Assembly: GCA_963834965.1 (NCBI GenBank)
Contig: CAWIEI010000001.1
Coordinates: 62,001 to 126,000 of the forward strand
Length of the DNA stretch: 64,000 nucleotides
From: Fodinibacter sp963834965
GTDB lineage: Bacteria; Actinomycetota; Actinomycetes; Actinomycetales; Dermatophilaceae
Direction of reading: 5' to 3'
Shown here: positions 58,164 to 64,000 of the stretch, in pieces
How positions within the stretch are numbered: the first letter of the stretch is position 1
How the letters are laid out: every line of letters starts with the position of its first letter
Notes under the pieces: generated by a model
What the model was told of the DNA's origin: nothing
The model's input: the letters and a program-made list of their open reading frames with translations, nothing else
Databases searched by the model: none
Program-made: the position numbers and the translations under genes

Positions 58164-58190
58164 CCCCTGCGGGACAACCGATCCCGCAGG
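58164..58190. terminator. Hairpin between convergent araC-like and VOC genes
   Basis: CCCTGCGGG (58164-58172) pairs perfectly with CCCGCAGGG (58182-58190) around a 9-base loop. It sits between two convergent genes and can serve both. Confidence 0.6.
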
Positions 58191-58221
58191 GACCGTGAGG
58201 CCCCGTGGCGAGGCACTCCGG

Positions 58222-58590
58222 TCAGCGGAGGTCCCAGGTGGACAGGCAGAAGGGATGCCCCGCGGGGTCGGCGTAGACCGTGCAGTGGTCATCGTTGGGC
58301 TGGACGCCGAGTCGCGTGGCGCCGGCCGTGAGAACTCGGCGCGCGGTGGCCCTCCGGTCGTTGACCAGGAAGTCGAGGTGCAGGTGCGCGGGCACGTCAG
58401 GGTCGGGCCACGTGGGTCGCCGAAACGTCTCGACCTGCTGGAAGGAGATGAACCCGTTGGGGCCGTTGACCACGGCCCAGTGGGCGCTTCCCGTGGCGGT
58501 ACCCGCGGTGATCTCGGCGTAGAACTGCGCGAGGGCAAGGGCGTCCGGGGCGTTGACGGTCGTCCCGTTGAGGCTGATGCGGTTCGACAT
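58222..58590 (-). CDS. VOC-superfamily protein, small
   Basis: A 122-residue protein (MSNRISLNGTTVNAPDALAL then AQFYAEIT...). The second module has HLHLDFLVNDRRATARRVLT and the closing DPAGHPFCL. It matches the VOC fold of the glyoxalase-like (PF18029) kind. ATG 58590 overlaps the SRPBCC stop by one base. It is last in the ArsR-SRPBCC-VOC operon. Confidence 0.8.
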   Translation of the reverse strand: MSNRISLNGTTVNAPDALALAQFYAEITAGTATGSAHWAVVNGPNGFISFQQVETFRRPTWPDPDVPAHLHLDFLVNDRRATARRVLTAGATRLGVQPNDDHCTVYADPAGHPFCLSTWDLR

Positions 58591-59114
58591 CAGCGGGCGG
58601 ACTGTTGTTCGTACTCGGGTGTCAGCTCGGTCCAGCGCTGGTGCCACGCCGAGGCCGGTGACTGCTCGGACCAGCCGTCGGGGTGTGCGCTGCCACTGGT
58701 GTGCAGTGCGCGGGCGAGGTCTTCGAGGTGGACCTGCCAGCCGGCCCCGTAGAAGTGCAGCGCGCCCAGGGGCAGGCCGCGTTCCTCGACCACCAGCCGG
58801 GTGGTGTCGCCCTCGCGGGTGAGCCACGCCTCGATCTGGGCCTCGTCGTCGGTGCCGGGCCCGGTGGTGACCAGCAGGTGGTGTGGTGCGTCGCAGACCT
58901 CGATCCTGGCCGGGCCGCTCCAGGTGCTGGTGAACACGGCGTGCACCGTGCCGCCGACCCGCAGGTCACCGCAGACGTCGGCGATCCAGCGGGCCAGTCG
59001 CTGCGGCGTGGTGCACGCCTGCCACAGGTCATCGATGTCGGTGTCGTAGACGTCCTCGACACGGACCGCTCCACGGTCGTCGTCGATGCCGCGCATCGTT
59101 GCGGTGGTCCTCAT
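58590..59114 (-). CDS. SRPBCC / AHSA1-like protein
   Basis: A 174-residue protein with a START-like cavity fold: VEDVYDTDIDDLWQACTTPQ, RLARWIADVCGDLRVGG and AWLTREGDTTRLVVEERGLP. ATG 59114 has GGGAGA upstream and overlaps the ArsR gene by 4 bases. ArsR-SRPBCC pairs are frequent; the SRPBCC protein may bind a hydrophobic ligand. The role is not known in detail. Confidence 0.85.
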   Translation of the reverse strand: MRTTATMRGIDDDRGAVRVEDVYDTDIDDLWQACTTPQRLARWIADVCGDLRVGGTVHAVFTSTWSGPARIEVCDAPHHLLVTTGPGTDDEAQIEAWLTREGDTTRLVVEERGLPLGALHFYGAGWQVHLEDLARALHTSGSAHPDGWSEQSPASAWHQRWTELTPEYEQQSAR

Positions 59115-59428
59115 CGTCTCCCCTTCTTTCCCCGTGCGATCTCGGTGTGCAGGGCGCCGAGGCGGTTGTCCCACAGCGCCCGGTAGTCCTCGAGCCAGTC
59201 GTCGACCTCGCTCAGCGCCTCCGGTCGAAGGTTGTAGATCCGCCGCTGCGCCTCCTGGTGCACCTCGACCAGACCCGCCTCGCGCAGCACCCGCAGGTGC
59301 CGCGACACCCCCGGCCGGGCGATCGGCAAGGCGGCCGCGAGCTCGCCGGCGCTGGCCGGGTGCTGCCGCAGGATCCCCAGCACGGTGCGCCGGCTCGGGT
59401 CGGCCAACGCCTGCAGCACAGCATCCAT
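59111..59428 (-). CDS. ArsR-family transcriptional regulator
   Basis: A 105-residue winged-helix repressor. The segment LQALADPSRRTVLGILRQHP begins the fold, and ARPGVSRHLRVLREAGLVEV is the recognition region. No Cys metal site is visible, so it belongs to the non-metal group commonly paired with SRPBCC genes. ATG 59428 follows a TACCTT -10 box by 6 bases. The first gene of the operon, it probably represses itself. Confidence 0.9.
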   Translation of the reverse strand: MDAVLQALADPSRRTVLGILRQHPASAGELAAALPIARPGVSRHLRVLREAGLVEVHQEAQRRIYNLRPEALSEVDDWLEDYRALWDNRLGALHTEIARGKKGRR

Positions 59429-59433
59429 CGAAC

Positions 59434-59470
59434 TAAGGTACCCAATCAGGTACGTAACCACAAGGGTACG
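59434..59470 (-). promoter_or_regulatory. Promoter/operator of the ArsR operon
   Basis: On the minus strand TTGTGG and TACCTT (59440-59435) are 17 bp apart. GTACCC (59439-59444) and GGGTAC (59464-59469) form an inverted repeat around the promoter, with the dyad-like GGTACGTAACC (59449-59459) between. ArsR could bind here. Confidence 0.5.
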
Positions 59471-59474
59471 TACG

Positions 59475-62133
59475 TCAGGATGCCGGCAGCTCGACCGTGT
59501 GGCTCCCGTGCGTGAACCGGTCCTGTGGGATGCCGGGGACGTCCAGGATCGCGGTGACGCCCACCGGCACGGTGAAGTCGATCGTCAGACCACTGTCCTT
59601 GGCCGACCACCGGACCTCGAGCGGGCCGTACGGCGTCTCGTGGCGGGCGCCCGCCGAGCCCAGGCCACCGCCTGGCCGCGGGGCGATCCGGGCCACCCTG
59701 AAGCCGGGGGCTTCCGCGTTCAGTCCCGCGACGTGGCGGTAGAGCCAGTCGGCGACGGCGCCGAGGGCGTAGTGGTTGAAGCCGGTCATCTCACCCGGGT
59801 TGATCGACCCGTCGGGGAGCATCGAGTCCCAGCGTTCCCAGCTGGTCGTCGCGCCCAAGGTGACCGGGTAGAGCCACGAGGGGCACTGTCGCTGCAGGAG
59901 AAGCCGGTACGCGAGGTCGGGTCGGCCGGCAACGACCAGCGCGTCGCAGATGATCGGCGTGCCCACGAACCCGGTGGAGATGACGCAGCCGGCATCCTCG
60001 ACGAGCTGGGCCAGCCGCCGGCCCAGCGCCGGAGCCCTGTCGGGGCACAGGTCGAACACGAGGATCAGCGCGTACGCGGTCTGGGTGTCAGAGGTGGCGA
60101 GCCCGTCGTCCTCGAGGTAGCGCTCGACGAAGGCGCGGCGGACCTCCGACGCCAGCATCCCGTAGCGCGCCGCGTCGTCTGCGAACCCCAGGACGCTCGC
60201 CGTCTTCGCCAGGAGGTGACTGGTGCGGGCGAAGTAGGCCGTCGAGATGAGGTAGGGGTCGGTGCGCGACGCGAGCGGGTTCTCCGGGGGTGCGGCGGGG
60301 TCGAGCCAGTCCCCGGCCTGCCAGTCGGCCTCCCAGATGTGGCTGTCTCCGGCATGGTGGTCCACCAGGTCGACCCAGGCCCGTGCGCTGTCGTACTGGC
60401 GGCGCAGCAGCCCCAGGTCGCCGTTCCGCTCGAACAGCAGGTACGGCAGCATGACCGCCACGTCACCCCACACCGCGCCCGGCTTGGTGGCGTCCCAGTA
60501 GTCGTTGCCTGGTACGAAGGGGACGTACCACGGTACGGGTCCGTAGTGGCGTTGCTCCGCCGCCAGGCTCCTGAGCCAGTCCGAGAGCATCCCCGACGTG
60601 CCGTAGTTCCAGGCACCCGCGGGCATGAAGAGGTTCAGGTCACCCGTCCAGCCGAGGCGCTCGTCGCGCTGCGGGCAGTCGGTCGGCACGTCGACGAAGT
60701 TGGACCGCATGCTCCACACGATGTTCTCGTGCAGTTGCTGGAGGTCTCGGTCCGAGGACCAGAACCAGCCGGTGCGGTCCATCGGCGTGTTGTGGACCAG
60801 CGACTGAACGGCGTCAGGCGCGATCTCACCCGGCCACCCGGTGACCTCCACGAAGCGGTAGCCGTGGATGGTGAAGCGTGGCTCCCAGACGACGGGTTCT
60901 CCCGACAGCACGAGAGTGTCGGTCTGCGCGGCCTCGCGCAACGTACGGGTGCACAGCTCGTCGTCCTGGAGCACCTCGGCGTGCCGGAACCGGACGCGAG
61001 TGCCCGCCGGGCCTTCCAGCCTCACCCGCAGCCGGCCCGTGTGGTTCTGGCCGAAGTCGATGATGCGTCGTCCGTCGGGCCGCTCGTGGATGGCCACGGC
61101 ATCGAGCGCCTCGTCACTGCGCACCAACTGGCCGTCGTGTGCTGCCAGGATCGAAAGATCGCTCTCCCGGAAGGCAACTGGGGACCACTTGCGACGGAAG
61201 CCCGGTGACGACCACCCGGCTGGGGCCAGCCGGGCGTCGAAGGTCTCTCCGTCGTAGATGCTGCTCGAGAGGATCGGGCCGGTCGATGCCGTCCACTCCG
61301 AGCCGGTGGCGACGGTGACCCGTTCACCACCGTCGGTCACCACCTCGAGCTGGGCGAGGACCCCGATCCGGTCGCCGTAGATGTCCCCGGTGCCGCCCTC
61401 GAAGCCGATCCTGCCGCGGTACCAGCCGTCCCCGGTCCAGGCGCCGATCGCGTTCGGGCCGGGCATCAGGTGCTCGGTGACGTCGTACGTCGCGTACCGC
61501 AGCCGGCTGCCGTAGCTGGACCACCCGGGCACCAGGGCATCTCGACCGACCCGCACACCGTTGATCTCGAACTCGGCGAGGCCATGGGCGGTGACGTACA
61601 ACCGCGCGGAGCGGAAGCCTTCCTCGACGCTGAACTCCCGACGAAAGAGTGGGGGGCGCCGATCGGGGAACACTGCGTGGTGGCGGTCACCCGTCGGCCG
61701 GTCCTCGTACCACCGCGCCTCGATGAACCGCGCGGACCAGTCGTCCGCGTGGAGCAGGCCCGTCTCGACGGATGCCGCCTCGCTCCACCGGCTCCAGCCG
61801 CCATCCCGCCCTGCCACACGGATCCGCACCGCGGCGCGCTGCCGGGACTTCAGCTCGGGCCCGGGCCACGGGACGAAGACCTGCTCGGTGGACTCCACGA
61901 CCACCCGGGAACGCTGCGGCGTGCTGCGCGCCGGGTCATCGACAACCGTCTCGACGTCGTAGCGTTGCTGCACGTAACCGGTTGGGGCAGTTTCCACCTG
62001 CCACGACAGCCGGGGCCGCGAGTCACCGACGCCGATGGACCCCGGGGTGGTCCTCGAACCGAAGCTTCGACGGGGCGACAGGGACCCGCCCGGTTCCGTC
62101 GTCCGACGGCGCGTCCTCCTCCGTTGCGGACAT
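59475..62133 (-). pseudogene. GH78 alpha-L-rhamnosidase gene with one frameshift near its 5' end
   Basis: The main frame is intact from about residue 30 to the stop and covers a full GH78 enzyme of about 885 residues. It shows RLYVTAHGLAEFEINGVRVG, GDGWYRGRIGFEG, IHGYRFVEVTGWPGEI, the catalytic-domain DVPTDCPQRDERLGWTGD and ATTSWERWDSM. At the 5' end, ATG 62133 with GAAGGAAG upstream encodes SKLRFEDHPG, but continuation into GVGDSRPRLSWQVETA needs a one-base shift at the GGGG run near 62040. This is either a sequencing error or a recent mutation. The function would be release of L-rhamnose from glycans or glycosides. Confidence 0.75.
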
Positions 62134-62211
62134 CCGAACCACTTCCTTCTCGTCCTGTCGTTCGGGAGGCCGCCGCGGTGAGGACTCCCTCGCTGCAGGG
62201 GCGCGAAACGG

Positions 62212-62676
62212 TTAGAGCGACAGCGGCTTGACGGGGGACATCATCAGGCTCGGGTCGTTGCGCCAGTCGACACCCGGCACGTCGATGTACAGCTCGATCT
62301 CGTTGCCGTCGGGGTCGGCGATGTAGAGGCTGTGGGTCACGGTGTGGTCGCTCGTGCCGAGGACGGGCACCCCGTGAGCACGCAGCGACGCCAGTGCCTC
62401 ACGCAGCTCGTCGTCGCTGTCGCCCACCTTCAAGCCGAAGTGGTACAGGCCGACCCGGCGGCCGGCCGGCACCGGGGCGGCGTCCTCGCCCACCTCGATG
62501 AGCAGCAGCTCGTGGTGCGTGCGACCGGACGGCGCGCTGAAGGCGACAGCGGGAAAGGGGAGGACCTCGTCGGGGTCCTGCAGCGACCGCCAGCCGAGCA
62601 CGTCGCGGTAGAAGTGCGTCGACCGCTCCAGGTCACGCACGTACAGCACCAGATGACCGAGCTCGTGCACCTGCAT
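62212..62676 (-). CDS. VOC-family dioxygenase-like protein
   Basis: A 154-residue protein resembling extradiol (catechol 2,3-) dioxygenases. Metal ligands are probably the His in LGHLVLYVRDLERSTHFYRD, the His in GLYHFGLKVGDSDDEL and the Glu in DPDGNEIELYID. GGCAGGA lies before ATG 62676. The short single-domain form suggests lactoylglutathione-lyase or dioxygenase activity; the substrate is open. Confidence 0.82.
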   Translation of the reverse strand: MQVHELGHLVLYVRDLERSTHFYRDVLGWRSLQDPDEVLPFPAVAFSAPSGRTHHELLLIEVGEDAAPVPAGRRVGLYHFGLKVGDSDDELREALASLRAHGVPVLGTSDHTVTHSLYIADPDGNEIELYIDVPGVDWRNDPSLMMSPVKPLSL

Positions 62677-62757
62677 TCCTGCCACCTCTTCCTGGCCTAC
62701 CGGTCGTCCACCGACCTGGCACTGGCCATGCCTACCACCGACCCCCTGGGAGTGGAT

Positions 62758-62777
62758 AGGGGCGGTCGATGCCCCCT
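62758..62777. terminator. Hairpin after kup
   Basis: AGGGGC (62758-62763) and GCCCCCT (62771-62777) pair with one bulged base, 3 bases after the kup stop in minus sense. A second CCCAGGGGG unit follows. A terminator is likely but weak. Confidence 0.4.
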
Positions 62778-62780
62778 GGG

Positions 62781-64000
62781 CTAGAAGAACAGCTGGGCGC
62801 CGACGACGACGGTTCGCGCGATGGGCAGGTGGAAGTACTGGGTGGGGTCGGCGGCGTTGTGCGACATCGCGATGTAGACGCGCTTGCGCCAGCGGCTCAT
62901 GCCCGGGCGCTTGCTGGCGTGCACCGAGACGCGGGAGAGGAAGTACAGCGCCGTGTCGGGGTCGAAGGACAGGTCTGGGCTCTGGGCGGCCAGGGCCAGA
63001 CCGGCGGGGATGTTCTGCTCGTCGGCGAACCCGTAGCGCAGCCGCACCAGGCAGATGCCGTCCCACTGGTCACCGAGGTTGTCGACACTGACCCGTTCCT
63101 CGTCGGGCACGTGCGGGACGTTCATCCGGATGTTGTTGGTGATGATGACGTTGCGGTGCAGGACCTTGTTGAAGTCGAGGTTCTCGCGCAGGGACAGCGG
63201 GGTCGTGTCGTCGGAGGTGTGCAGGAAGACCGCGGTGCCCGGGACGCGGTGCAGCCCAGCGGAGTGCGCCTCGTCGAGGAACTCCTGCAGCGGGCGTTCG
63301 ACCTTGCGCCGGCGGGCCTTGACCAGCTGCTGTCCCTTGCCCCAGGTGAGCATCACGAAGGCGATGATCGTGGCCATCAGGATCGGCAGCCAGCCACCGT
63401 GGGTGATCTTGGTGGCGTTGGCCGCCACGAAGCTGAGCTCGATCCACAGGAAGAGGACACCGAAGGCGCCCAGCTGCCACGGCTTCCAGCCGAGCGCGGC
63501 ATCGGCATAGACCAGGAACAGGCAGGTGGTCAGGCACAGCGTCGCGGTCACGGCCAGGCCGTAGGCCACGGCCAGGTGCTCGGAGCTGCGGAAGGTGACC
63601 ATCAGCACCAGGACACCGGTGTAGAGGATCCAGTTCACCACCGGCACGTAGATCTGCCCGCCCTCGTGCTCGGAGGTCTGCCGCACGGTCAGGCGGGGCA
63701 GGAAGTCGAGGCGTTCGGCCTGGCGGGACACCGAGAACGCCCCGGAGATGACGGCCTGGGACGCGATCACCGTGGCGGCGGTGGCCAGCGCGACCAGGGG
63801 CAGGGTGGCGCAGGTGGGGGCCAGGTAGAAGAACGGCCGCACCGCCGTCGCGGGGTTCTTGGCGATCAGCTCGGCCTGGCCCAGGTAGTTGGTGGTCAGG
63901 CTGGGAAAGACCAGCCAGAACCACCCGGTGGCGATGGCCGGACGGCCGAAGTGCCCCATGTCGGCGTAGAGCGCCTCGGCACCGGTGATCGCCAGGACCA
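62781..64000 (-). CDS. kup: Kup potassium uptake transporter, 5' end beyond window
   Basis: The visible 406 residues are the central and C-terminal parts of a KUP/HAK K+ transporter. They start ITGAEALYADMGHFG and continue through GWFWLVFPSLTTNYLGQAEL, TVIASQAVISGAFSVSRQAE and FVAANATKITHGGWLPILMA. The C-terminal cytosolic domain ends HNAADPTQYFHLPIARTVVV. Kup gives low-affinity, constitutive K+ uptake and would complement the kdp system at the other end. The N-terminal helices are outside the window. Confidence 0.93.
   Translation of the reverse strand, partial: VLAITGAEALYADMGHFGRPAIATGWFWLVFPSLTTNYLGQAELIAKNPATAVRPFFYLAPTCATLPLVALATAATVIASQAVISGAFSVSRQAERLDFLPRLTVRQTSEHEGGQIYVPVVNWILYTGVLVLMVTFRSSEHLAVAYGLAVTATLCLTTCLFLVYADAALGWKPWQLGAFGVLFLWIELSFVAANATKITHGGWLPILMATIIAFVMLTWGKGQQLVKARRRKVERPLQEFLDEAHSAGLHRVPGTAVFLHTSDDTTPLSLRENLDFNKVLHRNVIITNNIRMNVPHVPDEERVSVDNLGDQWDGICLVRLRYGFADEQNIPAGLALAAQSPDLSFDPDTALYFLSRVSVHASKRPGMSRWRKRVYIAMSHNAADPTQYFHLPIARTVVVGAQLFF

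Overview
The window is a chromosomal segment of a very high G+C Gram-positive actinobacterium. Supporting signs are strong G/C bias at third codon positions, a full kdpFABC-kdpDE block, a CBS-containing GuaB1-type enzyme, a mycoredoxin-like protein, a DUF222/HNH protein, an actinobacterial TerC leader RNA and many leaderless starts. A member of the Micrococcales such as the Intrasporangiaceae family would fit, but that is inference from style and gene content, not a search. Nearly all of the DNA looks like vertically inherited chromosome. I see no phage, integrase, transposase or CRISPR array. Layout, left to right: 0-2.5 kb lipid/acyl-CoA genes (CoA-transferase end, SGNH hydrolase, enoyl-CoA hydratase). 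2.5-10.9 kb a repeat-rich control region, then kdpF-A-B-C-D-E for high-affinity K+ uptake. 11-16.9 kb a two-gene unit joining a GntA-like haem oxidase with a DUF1989 protein, then DedA, ATP-dependent DNA ligase, an aldolase and small proteins. 16.9-19.2 kb a decayed lipase gene and a small copper locus (copZ / DUF5134) around three operator-like dyads. 19.2-19.6 kb tRNA-Phe, tRNA-Asp and tRNA-Glu on the minus strand. 19.7-20.6 kb a small HTH protein with an orphan double Clp-N protein. 20.7-27.6 kb a frameshifted PHP protein, an SDR, a class V aminotransferase, GuaB1, a DUF445 protein and a patatin. 27.8-32.3 kb a probable light-response locus: a CarH/LitR-type B12 photoreceptor-repressor divergent from an SDR, a CPBP protease and a DNA photolyase. 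32.4-39.5 kb DUF222/HNH, TerC under a manganese-type riboswitch, a mutarotase/AGE-epimerase pair, a CAAX-type protease, a transglutaminase-like protein and a mycoredoxin. 39.5-43.2 kb MarR, an oxidoreductase, tRNA-Lys and a decayed surface-protein gene. 43.2-54.2 kb two DUF1345-type membrane proteins, an aldo/keto reductase, a haloalkane dehalogenase, a PaiB-like protein, an AI-2E transporter / ADP-ribosylglycohydrolase / PfkB kinase run, DUF5995, an unknown + metallo-beta-lactamase-fold pair and a VOC protein. 54.3-64 kb a universal stress protein with an amino-acid permease carrying a Usp-like tail, ABM and AraC fragments, an ArsR-SRPBCC-VOC operon, a frameshifted GH78 rhamnosidase, a VOC dioxygenase and a truncated Kup K+ transporter. 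The clearest functional stories are: K+ homeostasis (kdp at one end, kup at the other); light-induced DNA repair driven by a B12 photoreceptor; copper control by repeated ATACC-N7-GGTAT operators; manganese control of TerC by an RNA leader whose last hairpin contains the ribosome-binding site; and tight autoregulation of the HTH/Clp-N pair by two palindromes placed exactly over the -35 and -10 boxes. A recurring architectural trait is leaderless expression: at least 15 genes have a TAnnnT- or CAnnnT-type -10 box ending 6 or 7 bases before the start codon, and this was used to choose several starts.
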